A stretch of 64,000 nucleotides of DNA from Tetrapyrgos nigripes (GCA_013368315.1 JAACJM010000222.1:1-64000); one strand, 5' to 3'. Shown: positions 42,500 through 54,803, counted from the first letter of the stretch. Program-made: numbers and translations. Notes: generated by a model not told the origin, from the sequence alone.

Positions 42500-44870
42500 T
42501 GTTAAGTCCAGACAGATCCTAGTGCTAGGAAACACTATGGACCCAGGCAGAGGTCTTTAGGAAAGAGTGGAATGATGATGAATCCAGACGGAACCAGACA
42601 GGAAGGGAATAGACAGGAAGAGAGAGGTTCCAGTCAGAACGACCAGGAAGTCAAGACGGAAAGTCAATGGCACTATTAGTACCACCTCGCTAGTTGTCTA
42701 ATCAGAATCAATCAGAAAAGATAGGAGACCAGCTAAATCAATTTTAGACTTAAGCTATCTACTACAAAGTTGCTAGCTTAAGTACTACATCAGAAGTGTA
42801 CAGAATGAGATAGGGAACTATCGGAAATGAATATGGAAACTACTGGAAAAGGTAAAGACAAAGGGAAATGCTCAATTTGTTATCATTACATGGAAACCCT
42901 TTGGAAAGAAAAGGAAGGGGAGCACATGGTGCTATGAGATATGAAACAGAAATGTGAGAAGTATGAATGCAAGCTGTCCAGCTAGTATCCGATATGACTC
43001 AGATAGGATCCGATGGGAAATGTGAACTAAACAGATTTGTGGCAACTCAGAACTGAATCAGAAATGAAAATAAATCGGAAATGAATCAGGAATGAAATGG
43101 AATGAAAGGGAAGAGTCGGTGATACACCATACAAAATCACTGTATACATACTTAGATTTTGGTCCATAATATCAGTTTTGGTGTTCTTTTAAGGAAATAA
43201 GAGGACTAGGGTGAGCCCTGAACTGCTAGTTAAGACCTAGCAGGACTATAAAACAACAGTACAATAATATTAAGTGCTTATGGATGGAGAAACAACTCAT
43301 TCTAAGTACTATGATAAATATGTATGAGTTGGAGTTATGATAGCAGACCCACTGAATAATAAAGATAGCCTACAAGGGCTTTCAAATCCTATTATAACTA
43401 CTAGTACTGCTAGTGTGATCCAAAGGGACAGTGAAGTGTGAGATAGCCCCTATTTGTGGGCATAGGAACACATAAGCAGCACAATCCTTGGCTGAAAGGT
43501 TGATTGGGGAAGACAGCGCTAAGATCAGACATGCAGACAAGCACGCTAGGTCTAGATCTATGTATTGGCAAATCCCATAGTACTAAGACAGCTTCGAGGG
43601 AGTCTTAAGTATCTGTAAAAGGTACATGTGGATAAAAGTAGGACAAAGTATATATGTACAGGATCCCAGAGAGTTCAGCTATCCATTGGTACAGAGGGGA
43701 TAGTGAACAGACATCTCTACACAGAGATATAAGGGACAGAAGTGCTAAGCCGCAGTACATCCCAAACAGGTAACGGTATTTCTGGATAAGGATAAATCTG
43801 TCAGTAAGCATCTAGCTAGGTGTTGAAAGCATTGAAGGATGAATAAGTATGCGAACAGGACTGCAGAAGAGCTGGACTCATATGTAAGACTAAGTAGTAG
43901 ACTGTTGGCAATGCATAGAGCACGTATAAAGCAAGATCAGAGAAAAGGGAAAGGAAAACAGAACAGAACAAAGAAACTACGAGAAAACCCTACACCCCTA
44001 GCGTAAGGACACATATGAGGGACCTAGCAGTCATAAGTGGAGTGTTCTGAGTCATAGATGTGATACTCGCTAACCAGGACGGTACACAAAAACACCAGAT
44101 GGCTTACAAAGAGGACTGAAGAAAGTTCCTACGAATATTTAGATAATATTGGACAGTTTCTGTATACCCTCATAAGCAAGTCTTTACTTACGAGGAAATA
44201 GGTAGAACTCGCTAACAGATTTTTTGACTTGTTTTGTATTTTCTCTACATACCTTTTAGTGGACATCAAAAAGAAATAAGTAACTGTATAGTTGTAGCTG
44301 TGAGTAGTATAAAAGGACCAGATATTACGAGTAGCTATCCAAGCCACGTACTGTAGAGTATTGGATCTCACTAGCAATAGTAGAGGACATGAAACACAGA
44401 CTAAAGCTTCTAAACAAACTTAACTGCACTCTCTATGAGTATAAACATTGTGTTGGATATAATAGAGTTTAAAACTGAACATTTTGTGGTTGTAACTGTG
44501 ATCTTTGTGTTGACCTTTGGTCTATTAAGTGTCAAGAGTGTTTGATTTTAAGGCAACTGTGGCCTACAAGTATTTAATTTGGGACTTGTTGATCCCCTTG
44601 GTGTTAAACTTGTGTTTATTGTGTCGCACGCTAAGCACTAACCTCATTGAAAAACCTTGATCAAAAGTACTTATAGTACAAGTAAACTGGGAGTTTGAGT
44701 ACTCTGACTACTTGGAACACTCGTCTCATTTACATTTGTATAAGGTTTTGTGTTTGGGTGTAGTTCCTAGCACTTAATTACAAAAACCACCTATTATCAG
44801 AATGAAAGGGAAGAGTTGGAAAGTATTCAGAAACAGTCAGAAGGAGTTATGGAAAGGCATAGGCTTTACA
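42500..44870 (-). mobile_element. Solo LTR of family 2, split by a nested element
   Basis: Starts TGTTAAGTCC and ends GGCTTTACA, the reverse complement of the family-2 LTR (7360-7991), with many substitutions. The flanking 5 bp gagat are duplicated (42495-42499 and 44871-44875). No internal sequence remains, so LTR-LTR recombination is inferred. Its right part is displaced by the element at 43120-44799. Confidence 0.85.
43120..44799 (-). mobile_element. 1680-bp TG..CA element flanked by a 20-bp direct repeat
   Basis: Inserted in the solo LTR. It begins TGATACACCATAC and ends CACCTATTATCA, so its ends are short inverts TGATA/TATCA. A 20-bp word (gaatgaaaggg aagagtcgg, 19/20 identical) stands immediately before (43100-43119) and after (44800-44819). 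A diverged inverted copy lies at 3410-5004. There is no long open frame. Ends of this type suggest a solo LTR, but LTR elements leave 4-6 bp duplications. A 20-bp TSD is unusual and the class is open. Confidence 0.65.
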
Positions 44871-44875
44871 GAGAT

Positions 44876-46127
44876 TTTAGAAACTTTTTTTCATGTTTGG
44901 CCAAATTTTAGGGGTTCACACTACCTAAAATGGTATGTAGCTCGGGAATGGCTTGATAGATTTACTTCAGAATATTACTGGAACATCCTTTCTATGAGAT
45001 CTTTTGATTCCACATACTCCAGGGACCAAGGAAAAGGGTCAGGAAAAGTAGTTGACTTTGACTGTCCGAAGCTAGGCTCAGTTCCATCTGTTCTTTTCAA
45101 ACTCCAGCTAAAGTTCAACAGAACAGCTGGTATCTTTCATTCAGTTAGGACCCCTGCCATGAGAAAAAGAACTTAGCCAAATTTCATCTTGACCATAACC
45201 CTTGCTGTCAAGGGATCTCACTGTCCCCTCAACTTACTGCAGCTGGTGTATTTCTAGTAAGTACTATAGATGCTAGATACATTAATACACACTATTATAC
45301 CCAGGAGACTACTCAAAATTCAGTTCAACTGTACTGTATGTAAAGAGATTAGGGTTAGGGCTAGCCTCTATTAAGCCTCTGCAGAGAGGGAGTGGAATGG
45401 TGCAGGGAAAGTGGCTTATATTGTGCCATCGTAGTTGATTATTGCTAGAAAGTGTCCTGTTATGCTAAAATAGTATCCTTGATGCCTACAGAACATCCCA
45501 TCTTGAAGCAGTAGCCTTGGACAACATCTAAATTTGGCTAAGTCCTTTCTCTCACAGGCAGGGGTCCTAACCGACAATGAAAGATACCAGTCAGTTGGGA
45601 ATCTTGGCCCCATTCAAAGTCTGCCAGGCCACATGAGATTACCCAACTGGCTGGAAATGAGTCTAGTCTGAAGCTGTAGAAATTCTAAGCGGCACACTAT
45701 AGTGTGCCATCCCCAACTCCTCATTTCACAGAGACTTAGACTACAAACCCAAAGTTGCTACTTAGCGACATATTAACCATTGACTGCGGCATAAGACACT
45801 ACATGTACTATAAAAGGTTTATAATTGTCAACGCAACACTGGACAACAGTTTCAACCAGGCAACAAAAAACTGAGTTAAGACAACAGACAAAAAATTAGA
45901 CTTGCCTCAAAAGTCAATAGTCTCAATATGGTACTCCATATTATCATACTTTACCCACATGCTGACTGGTATAGACTCAATAAGCTGAGGCAAATATTCC
46001 ACTGATTCAAATGATTTGCAAATGAAGTCAGATGCTTCAGCGCTTCAGCACTCATGAGCCAATGATAACCATCAAGTGCAGGACGAATGGCAACATACAA
46101 TATCTTTTCTCCAAGCAGATCACCAAG
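44876..46127. other. Unassigned region with an inverted repeat and a perfect palindrome
   Basis: About 60 bp at 45130-45190 (ctggtatctttcatt..ccaaattt) recurs inverted at about 45532-45592 with roughly 85% identity. That leaves a 340-bp spacer, as in a fold-back element or MITE pair. A perfect 18-bp palindrome ggcacactatagtgtgcc lies at 45691-45708. A similar block with ccccaactcc recurs at about 46546-46576. No gene is recognised. Confidence 0.45.
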
Positions 46128-46439
46128 TCATTGGTCTATGAACAGGCACATTGCATGATATACATGTGCAGCTGGACTTGGCAACAGGGAGCTTTCGGTA
46201 ACAGCAATGTTTTCAGTTATGAAGTTTGCAATGAATTGAATGCAGAATTTTTTGGCTTGCTTTGCAGGTGCAGAGAAGTCAAGATGACGGTGTATATTGT
46301 ACAGGTCAATTACATTCAAATGTTGTAGTACTTGATGTAGGTTTTCAGCAGTAAGAGCTAGGAATAAAGGCCTTGCAGCAGCAGCTTGGCGAAGACAGCA
46401 AGGGAGAGACATGGCGGTACGAACAAGACTGACTGTCAC
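46128..46439 (-). CDS. Hypothetical small protein, possibly mitochondrial-targeted
   Basis: 103 codons on the minus strand. A second Met gives MSLPCCLRQAAAARPLFLALTAENL, an Arg/Ala/Leu-rich start resembling a mitochondrial presequence, followed by a helical region with no known domain. A related string (HRAAAATPLFLALTVGTLQ) occurs at about 48449-48515 on the same strand. The two may therefore be fragments of a duplicated gene or repeat. Whether it is expressed is unclear. Confidence 0.3.
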   Translation of the reverse strand: MTVSLVRTAMSLPCCLRQAAAARPLFLALTAENLHQVLQHLNVIDLYNIHRHLDFSAPAKQAKKFCIQFIANFITENIAVTESSLLPSPAAHVYHAMCLFIDQ

Positions 46440-47470
46440 AGAACTTGATGGAATGCAACAGAAGAAAATGATGTCATACAGAGATTCCCTTACAGATTCA
46501 AACTCCCCTCAGCTGATCTGGCAGCTCCAACGATTTGACATTAGCGGCGCACAGTGGTGTGCCACCCCCAACTCCATCAAATTCTTCTAGTATTCAAAGT
46601 CAGTAAGAAATGTTTTCTATACTGGATACTTAGCCTGGAATCCAACCGCTCAGCTCAATCAGCCCCCAGGCTAGTGAATACTGATAATCTGCCACAACTC
46701 CTCACACATATTTTGAACTTCAGTCATTGAGCCAAGTATACAGCAGGTATAAGTACTCTCCTAGTAATGTCACCTATGTAGTTAATCAGCTGGGCAGCAG
46801 CTTTCTCACTGTCAGATTCAGAATGTATGAAAGGATTGTTTAAGTTGAGATGATACTACTACATGGGATGTCATTGAAAATACTTTACAATTACAGTATA
46901 TGAGACAAAGCGTTTTTTACTGTCAATTTAGCATTATTGAAAGATGTTTAACACATTAATGTTGAGTTTTGTGGCCGCTCTCCTGTGACTCAACGTCTCC
47001 ATCTAGTGTCCACTGTTGCTCTCCAACCCTTGCTCCCTTCCTGCTTTAATAAAAGATTAAAAGATGGAGCCAGTAATATTATAAACACAATGAATGGGCA
47101 AGTTGATGTACAGACAACAATGCATGGTAAAAAGGGATGACAGAACAGGGTGGCAGAGCCTCAAAATTCAAAAGTAGCATGGCAACTCAGATACTAGCAG
47201 TTGATTTGTCGGGACAGCACCAATCTGTATTGGATCTGTATGATTGATCATTGGACAAAAGGGACATGCAAACAAGGGTGAGTTAACAGAAGAAGAGGAG
47301 AAGTAAACACCATACAGACCTCAAAAACTCCAAACCAAACAATAGGTTTCTGTGCTGGAAATTAGTTGAGAATAGGTCATTTCAACTTCCAGTAAGCCTA
47401 AACACTCACCATGATTCAGGATCCCTTTGTTGTTACTGCTGGATGTGTTTCTGTCCTTCCCCTTTGATCA
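46440..47470. other. Unassigned intergenic sequence
   Basis: No open frame above 60 codons and no recognisable element. It contains the second copy of the gtgtgcca(c/t)ccccaactcc block near 46555. Confidence 0.4.
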
Positions 47471-47678
47471 TGTAGAGAAAGGGTACTCGTTAGTACTACG
47501 ATAGGTACCCAGAGTCACACAGAATAAGTGAGACGACTGTATTAATACAGTACCTGTAGAGAAAGGGTACTCGTTAGTACTACAATAGGTACTGTATGTA
47601 AGTAGTCAGTAAATATAGTAAGTATAGAGATGATTTGAATACATACCCCAGAGTCACACAGAATAAGTGAGACGACTG
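47471..47678 (+). repeat. Interleaved direct repeats (order A-B-A-B)
   Basis: Unit A (tgtagagaaagggtactcg.. about 38 bp) is at 47471-47508 and 47555-47592. Unit B (ccagagtcacacagaataag.. 31 bp) is at 47509-47539 and 47648-47678. The units are near-perfect copies, but the second A and B are separated by an extra 55 bp. This points to a recent segmental duplication with an insertion or deletion. Confidence 0.75.
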
Positions 47679-49217
47679 GGGTCTAAACTACGGAAAGGCA
47701 AGGTATATGTGACGCAGGTGTTGAACCCGGGTTAGGTGCCTTGGAGTATGAGGATGAAAGGATTAGCAGTAAAGATAGACGGATAAAATGGAAAAAGGAA
47801 ATAGCCCCTATCTAGGGACTCTTATTCTCGACAGATCAAAAGGCAGTCAGGTGCCTATACTGCGCCAATTGGACACCTTTCTCATAAAAGCTAAAATGGG
47901 AGAACAATGAACTGAAGTATGAGTCAGTTACAATGATACGCTGGCCACAAAACATGCTAACTCACCTGAGTCTCTCCAAGTATATTCCATGCACATGCTA
48001 GGCAGCTGCATGAACCGCGTAGCCAGCAAGAGCGACTCAGACAGACGGAAAACGGTTTGTCGAGCTTCCAAGGGACCTTCATATTGATTTGATGTTAATG
48101 TTTGCCTGCAAAAGAGACAACACAAGCGCCAGTCAGTGCAAAGGCATGCCGAAGGAAAGCATAGCACTCATTATCTTTCCTGTCCTCCAACCTTTGTCTT
48201 GAAGCTTCTGCGTTATATACTATCACAACCAAGATTGAAGGAGTGTGCATGTCGGGATCAGGTTACAAGTTTCTAGTAAGAGCTGGGCTAGCAAGAGGAG
48301 AAAACCCGTTAACGCGCTGGCACCCAGTGGCGGGGTGAAGACAAAAGATGGGAAAAACCACTGTGTTGGGAATCATGACGTCGTTGGTTCAGACTGATTA
48401 TATCTATTATCCTACTAAGGTCTCAAAAAAGGTCATCTCCCCAGACTCTGGAGAGGTTTGCAATGTTCCAACGGTTAGAGCAAGGAATAGAGGGGTTGCA
48501 GCTGCAGCTCGATGAGTCCCGAATAGAGCGTAGAGTCTTGGTGGCAACGGTGAAGAAGCCGATGGAACGCGATGGAAACAAATGACCTCATGCGGAAATC
48601 TCCATTTCAAAATTTAAACCCCCCTTGCCAGGACCGGCTGATCGATCGGTGGGACACGTCCCTCTCCTCCCTTCGGTCGGAGTCGGGGATCGCGGTCTTG
48701 ACGCAGTCATGATGAAAGTCAATCGACACAATGTTCGGCATCACGGTCACCACTGTGCGACAATGACATGAGACTCGTAGCTACACGCCACCCGCAGCAC
48801 CTTGGCGTTTCAGTCATTGGTGGTGTTACACTGCTCCACCAAGGACATTTCACCTCGCGCTTGCGAGACACTGTACAGTGAAATCCTTTGAAATTAATGA
48901 GGAGAGAAAGACGACGAATATTTAAACGAGTAAATAAACGTACTAGAAGATGAATTATCTTCAGGCTTTCGTGCCAAGCATCTTCGGAATTTGATTCTCA
49001 CTCCTGATGTACCAATACATTCCTAGCCGAATCACGGGAGACGTAGAACGGAGCTAAAGCCTAGTATGGACACTGTCTTCGGGTGAGAGCGCCATAGGGT
49101 GAGGGGAGCAGTCTAACCCGAAACGTACCGCTCAACGGCGACTTAATATTCGCGTCGATAGATAGAAAACTCTTAGTCGCTCTCAGCCAACTTGTTCGAG
49201 TCCCCTCCATACCCAAC
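47679..49217. other. Intergenic region with possible gene fragments
   Basis: Minus-strand frames at 48167-47928 (LEARQTVFRLSESLLLATRF) and 48610-48407 (APLP..LFLALTVGTL) might be exons of one gene. I find no consistent splice pattern linking them and no recognised domain. The last 500 bp should contain the promoter of the DUF6534-like gene; no clear TATA box is seen. Confidence 0.35.
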
Positions 49218-49983
49218 ATGGCAGAAAATCCCCCCATCAGCATCAGCCTCCTTCTCGGACCTGTCGTGGTCGCTACTTTGGTCAACGCTCTTCTCGCTGG
49301 AATCTGTATGGTCCAGTTCTTCGAGTACTATGATTCCAGAATGAAATTTAAAGATGGACCTATCATTACGTGCGTTACTCCAAGTTTGCTGTGCGATTCA
49401 ATTAAATGACTCAAAACCTACCGTCGTGCAGCGGGCTCGTCATATGGGTCGTATTTGTCGACACGTTCTCTTCTTGTACCTCTTCATACTTGCTGTGGCA
49501 CTACGCCGTAGATAGTTTCGAGAACAAAATTGGTCTCTTTTCGACTCCTTGGCAGTACAACATGATACCTTTTTTCACCACGCTGTGAGTATTCCACACA
49601 CTGGCAATTTTTTTCATGTGGAAAAGCAAACTCAATAATATACCACTGGCACTGTACGTACGCGTTCTGCCACTACTAGCATTTCCGTCCCAGTACATTT
49701 CTTCCTCGCTTGGCGTATTCGTATTTTCTCCAAATCATTCGTCCTCTTCGTCGTCATCTGCACTCTTTCCCTGGCTCAAGCGGGATCAGCTTTTGCATCG
49801 AGTATCGGCGCGTTGCTCGAACCGAGCGTAGAAGCCAATGCTAGACGGATCCCTGTCGCAGACAGCTGGCTGGCTGTCGCCGTAGCTTGCGATGCGTCTA
49901 TCACGGCGGCGCTCTCACATTATCTGTTGAAGAGGAGGACCGGGATGAGAGGCGAGTATTTGTCCAGTGTTGAGATCCTCTAG
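49218..49983 (+). CDS. DUF6534-like multi-pass membrane protein, C-terminally short
   Basis: Exons 49218-49369, 49432-49584 and 49680-49983, with introns of 62 and 95 nt (GTGCGT..GCAG and GTGAGT..CTAG), join in frame to 202 residues. Hydrophobic segments are SLLLGPVVVATLVNALLAGI, LVIWVVFVDTFSS, a PVHFFLAWRIRIF block followed by SFVLFVVICTLSLAQAG, and AVAVACDASITAALSHYLL. This order, with the early LLGP, the AWRIR motif and the D-SITA segment, is that of the agaricomycete DUF6534 family, whose function is unknown. Family members usually continue with one or two more helices. Here a stop at 49981 follows KRRTGMRGEYLSS, so the 3' end may be truncated or a further intron missed. Confidence 0.65.
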
Positions 49984-51529
49984 CTGAAGACTGACAGCCT
50001 TACCTGTTGGCGCCGTGAACCTGAAAATGAAATAATCATCAATTGCAAGTAGCCAGCGACACTGTCATTTCTAAAGTCATTCGCACGTCAGTAGAGACTG
50101 CATTGCCTGTGACCGTCTTTTGCATTTGTGATTTGGTTTTTGTGGTCAGTGTCATCACGGTTTGATTTCACGAAACCAAGGCTTGAGCGCTCGAGGCTCA
50201 CCAAAGTCGTTGTAGACTGCCAGTCCCAGGACAAACCTGCACGTGATGGTTGGATTGCCCATGGCCCGGTTGTACACGTAGGTCTTCAGTCTATCGCAAT
50301 AATGATTCTTTCTGGCGACAAACTCCAGATCTTCATTCCGACAGAAATACTCTCATGACGGTAATCGTCAATACATCTGTGTTACGGTGCTTTAAAGCCT
50401 TCTGACCAGTGTTGTACTACGCACAGACTCTCAACACTCGTTCCGTCCTTCGTCGACAAATGAGGCCTAGGACTCTACCGACCCTTGGACATCTGTTTGA
50501 GTCAGGGCAGAATAACTTCAGTTCGGTAAGTCACAGTCGCATAGCTCAATAATTCGTTGACCGACTTACTACTTACTTGATTGTACGACCTCTTCTCATC
50601 ATGATCACTGGCACTCCCGACGGTACAACCTTGTCCGGATCACCCCACTTTCGGGATCACCAACACGAACACCGTGACGATTTGAAATTGCTGGATTGAC
50701 ACTGGCAGGGCGATCTCCACCCAGTCCAATCCGTGGCACCCTCCCAACTCTATCCAAGTTGACGTGATCTCGACCACTAGTGACTACTACGATGTATGTT
50801 TTGAGTGTCGGAGGAAAAAGGGTCAAAAGATCGCGGAGTGATTTAACAGTTCGTGAGTGGAGGCTCAGAGTACCACAGTATCATAAGAATACGATGTATT
50901 ATTGTAGGGGTGCTTCCGTACACAAATTTACTGTATCTAAATACCTAGAGTCGAGTCGAATCCAAGTTCAAGGAGTCAGTCCGTGTGTAAGACGCCAAAA
51001 AAAAATCACAAAGAACATAAGGACAGATGGAACTTAAGGGACTCAAGTCCACTCTCCAGCCTCAACTTGAAGTCGGGGGTTCGAGAAAAGGAGACTCAAA
51101 GGGCAACGCACTGTTTAAGTGTAGGTGACTGGTCGAGTCGGACATGGGAGTCTTTTCCGACTCGTGCAACTTGCCAGCGATGAGCGTTAATTTGGGTACT
51201 GGTTTTCTGTACACGCTCACAGTCACTGACAAACTAACCCGTAGCAGAGTTAGAAAAGAAGGTAACGAATGAACTAAAGGAAGACGAATCTCAGGCCTCA
51301 GGAATCAGCCGTGATGGGGAAATGCCTTTACGTACTAAGTGTGGGACTCGGAGCGAAAAACGGTAGATCGTTACGAATACGCTGTTAAAGCCGATGAGAA
51401 ACTCTCATTCATCGAGACGAGCAAGCCCGTCCCTCTTGAGAGAGGAGACCGTTCATTAAGGTGAGTTGCCTCGCCTCTCGCGGTTCCCAGTTCTTCTTGC
51501 AAGATCCTGCTCAATACCCACTAGAACCC
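49984..51529. other. Unassigned intergenic sequence
   Basis: No gene recognised. The minus-strand frame 50826-50605 (GRDHVNLDRVGRVPRIGLGGDRP) has the look of a repeat-derived string but no domain. The stretch 50990-51480 holds several gactcgagtcc/gagtcgg-like words also seen near 57850. Confidence 0.4.
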
Positions 51530-52230
51530 CTGCCATTGTAGTCCAATCTTTAGGCAGATCTTTTTCGCCGTGAATTGCCGTGAATTAAGTCTTTCCAGGT
51601 ATTCTCAACAACCTTTTTTGGTATGGCTTTGCGCCCAAATTTCTTATTAGTCATGACGAACGGCGGCGCATCAAGTTTGAATCGTTCGTTGATCATCTTC
51701 TACCACCTATTGGTGATCTCTTCTTCAGTGAATGGCGTGTTATTTTCTTTTTCTATAACTCTTTCACAGCGCAGGACCCATATAAGGTAAGCAGATTCCG
51801 CTATGAGGCTTCTCCAGAGCCTTTCTCCTTGTATGCGTCTTTCCAGACTCATTGTTTTTCACCTTAGCTGTTGCAGCTCCTATGATGATTCCAATACCGG
51901 GGCGGTACCATTCCTTTTCTGAATTTTTCTCCCGGAGTTTCTGAGCTAGTTCCCATATCCGTGCTTGGCCCGGGGAGTCACAAGCAGTCAGGATGTGTTC
52001 CATATCTTCCAGTTGGTGATCATTTTCGCAATATGCTCTCTCTGGATTGTTAAAATGCTCCCAGTACGAACCTGTCATGTACGCATTGTGTGTAAGCATC
52101 CAAAGGAAATTTCTCGTTTTTCTTGAGTGATCTTTGTGTCTGATTGCTTTCTAGATTCCTTTTTCATTTGGAGTTATACCGAAAGCCTCTTCCACTTGAG
52201 CTTGTGTTTTCTCAAGGTTTATGGCCGTCC
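51530..52230 (-). pseudogene. LINE-type retrotransposon relic, C-terminal region
   Basis: The minus strand encodes, in two or three frames, NLEKTQAQVEEAFGI, then RNFLWMLTHNAYMTGSYWEHF. A Cys/His segment (YCENDHQLEDMEHILTACDSPGQARIWELA) follows, then LRCERVIEKENNTPFTEEEITNRW and KFGRKAIPKKVVENTW. This order (H-x-x-Y..C..H-IL-x-C) is the C-terminal, post-RNase H region of Tad1-like non-LTR retrotransposons in basidiomycetes. RT and endonuclease parts are absent. Frameshifts and stops are present, so it is a 5'-truncated dead copy. Confidence 0.55.
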
Positions 52231-53674
52231 GTCGTCTAGGTACTTTTTTTCTTTGTTCCTTTTCTTAATTTTTTTTCACGTATGGCTCTATACGCTAACA
52301 CTTGTGTCATTTCACTCAGTTTTGCACCCGTCATCTCAAGACCTCCGGAGTACGGTATGATCATAGCATCAGCTACTTCCTCTCGGCACTTGTGTAAGCG
52401 GACACAAGTGCCTGTAAGTGATCGGACAAAATGCTGATGTTATACATGTAGCTTTTGCGGTGCGGCGTAATTCATTCATTCATTCATTCATCCTGTAAGT
52501 TCGAATCACGAAGATCACTGCCATAATGGTGGTCGGAATTAGTTGATTATTAATGTGAATACGTACACTCAGTCACCCAATACGTCTCAGAAATCAAAAA
52601 TGGGGTAAAGTAATCTACCAAATTTGCGGGATTTGGGGAATTTCTCAGAATAACCACAATTTGCCGCTTATTTCTGGAAATTTCCTGATGGGGATTTTCC
52701 TGATGACCTAACCCCAAGAAAGTGGTCATGTGCTCCTCTTTTAGAAGAGCTTGAGATCCGGTGCATCAGAATTTCGGAAGTAGCAGAAGTATCAGCGATG
52801 TGATGCCACTACAACCTGACGAGATATATGATCGCTCCAAGTTGCCCGGGAACTGAGGCAGCATCACTGTTCCCTGATCATGAAATCGTCACAATTTATC
52901 TCACACAGGCTATGTCACGGAGATCGTGGAGTTTGATTTGAGGTATAAATACGAACTTCTCACCGCCTATAAGTTGAGCTTGTGTTTTGGACTATGGATG
53001 GATAATCTTGTCCAGGCTGGTCCCACTGCTCCATGAGTGTCATCAACTCTGTCTCTTCATTAACTCCCTTCTTTCTGAACCTACAAACTGTCAAAGTGCG
53101 TTTGGAACTTGCCCACCAACTGGCCTTCAGTCTGACATTTTTGAACCATTTACTCAGTATGTCAAAGGTCTGATATTTCGGAAATTTAATCCTGCCAGGA
53201 TATCACTAACAATTGACACATAGTGGCTTGCTTTGCCCTTCTGGTGAGCTCAGGCTTGTACTCATCAACTCTGTCTCTGACAATTATTGGCTAGATTTAT
53301 GACACTATCATCGCATTGGACCAAGAGGTATGATCAGGATGCATGAACCTGCATTTGAAGGACTGACTGTTTGCAAATTTCCACTTAAAAGTATCAGCAC
53401 ATCTGGAAGAAGCACTGGAATCTTGTCAAAATCCTTTATCTGTACAGCAGATATTGCACTTTTATCGACACCGGTATAGCGATATATGGTAAAATTTCTT
53501 AAGGCTCAGTGCGATGCTAGGCCTTACTTGAATTTCAACTTTCCGTAACAAACAGAAATAGTTGATTTTGGTCTTGTGCACAGGACTAAATGTCATCAAA
53601 TCATGACATTCAATTCAGGTAAGATGATTGCCAATTACTGGAAGTCGGGAATAATCAATGTTGTGTCATTCTAG
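52231..53674. other. Unassigned sequence upstream of the DUF6533-like gene
   Basis: May hide the first exons (two N-terminal helices) of the gene that follows, for example around 53440-53640. I could not find an intact start or consistent splice sites. An open frame at 52987-53223 has no recognisable domain. Confidence 0.35.
52470..52491 (+). repeat. (ATTC)n microsatellite
   Basis: Five to six tandem units of attc. It lies upstream of a noncoding stretch. Confidence 0.8.
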
Positions 53675-54803
53675 TTTTTGGAGGTTTTGGGATTGCAGTA
53701 ACTGAAGGTCAAAATTGGACTTCCTTTTGCCTGGACCTGATGTCTGAAGCAGCAGTACAAACAGTGCTTCTAATCATTCGTACTTATGCAATCTACAGTT
53801 CTTCCAAAAAGATCCTAATTTTCTTCATTGCCTTCTGGCTTGTAATTTTTTCTCCTGATTTGTGGTATTGGTGGCTCACTGAAATTTTCAAATAGATTGC
53901 AGGAGCAATTAGCTGCTGGGCTGTGGTTGAAGGGTCTGCTAGGGTGGCCAATTTTCGTGAGTCTGCAATTTTTCATGAAATATCATGAATTCAATTGAAC
54001 AATTTCGACAGATATACCAGATCTCCCAGATTTTTTGCCCGATAATATAAATATTTACTTGGAATGCTACTTTGCAAACGAGGATATATATATTCTTGTA
54101 TGCTATATGACGTTTCTCGTCGGCGAAACAGGTTATTTTCAATCCTGAGCAAATGATATCTCGATATTACTGACTTTTTTGGACTTTTCCAGTCACTCTG
54201 CTTCTCACCGTGTTCAAGGCATTTTTAATGTGGCATTCCGGTAAGTCCCTGACTACTTGATGTGATCATCCGGACTGAACAATATCAGCACGAAATTTGA
54301 GCCCGACACACTCTGCGCTGATCACTTCTTTGTACCGAGACGGTGAGGTGTCCTGACACTATGTGTAATTTTACTCATTCCAGGTGACAGGAATACCTTT
54401 CTACTTTGCCATTCTGCGTAAGTATAGTATAACATCTGGGAAAAAGATCTCGGTCTTCATTTTTATAACTAGCCTTCTCAGCTCTCAGTGCACTTGCTCT
54501 CTTCTATCTCCCAGTAAGTTATTTCTCAGTCTGTAGGATATAACTGATTCTTATCTGAACTGCAGCCGCCGTGGCAGAGCCATTTATTCGATACGTATGT
54601 GGCACATTTCCAATGCTTATAAGTAGAAAACAAACTAACAGAATGCTAGACCGCTGCGGGTCATGGACACGATTTTGACGTGTCGCCTCATCCTCCGGAT
54701 CCGCCAGAATGCAGAGCATAAGGAAGAAGGAAGCTTGGAAAATACTTCTGTGCCGGAATTTCGCAATCCGAGCACTAGAGACCATACTACACAAGTCTAC
54801 TAG
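53675..54803 (+). pseudogene. DUF6533-like membrane protein, fragmentary gene
   Basis: Recognisable exons include 53675 to about 53855 (GQNWTSFCLDLMSEAAVQTVLLIIRTYAIYSSSKKILIFF). A possible exon from 53898 reads AGAISCWAVVEG. Hydrophobic pieces lie near 54190-54240 (VTLLLTVFKAFLMW), with SLYRDG near 54330 and TGIPFYFAIL near 54393. A final exon (PLRVMDTILTCRLILRIRQNAEH..) ends at TAG 54801-54803. The RTYA(I/L)Y motif, SLYRDG and the late S/CRL-L-IR segment are landmarks of the agaricomycete DUF6533 family (function unknown, seven-helix-like). The N-terminus and several junctions are not convincing, so the gene may be decayed. Confidence 0.5.

Noticed and set aside
45348..45360. TTAGGG pairs here and near 63917 as telomeric arrays
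   Set aside because: Only two units at each site, so chance is a sufficient explanation.
47700..47760. Possible tRNA (gttgaacccgggtt)
   Set aside because: No matching D arm or acceptor stem could be paired around it.
50605..50826. Minus-strand frame of 73 codons
   Set aside because: No homologous family recognised and no splice context. It reads like repeat-derived sequence.
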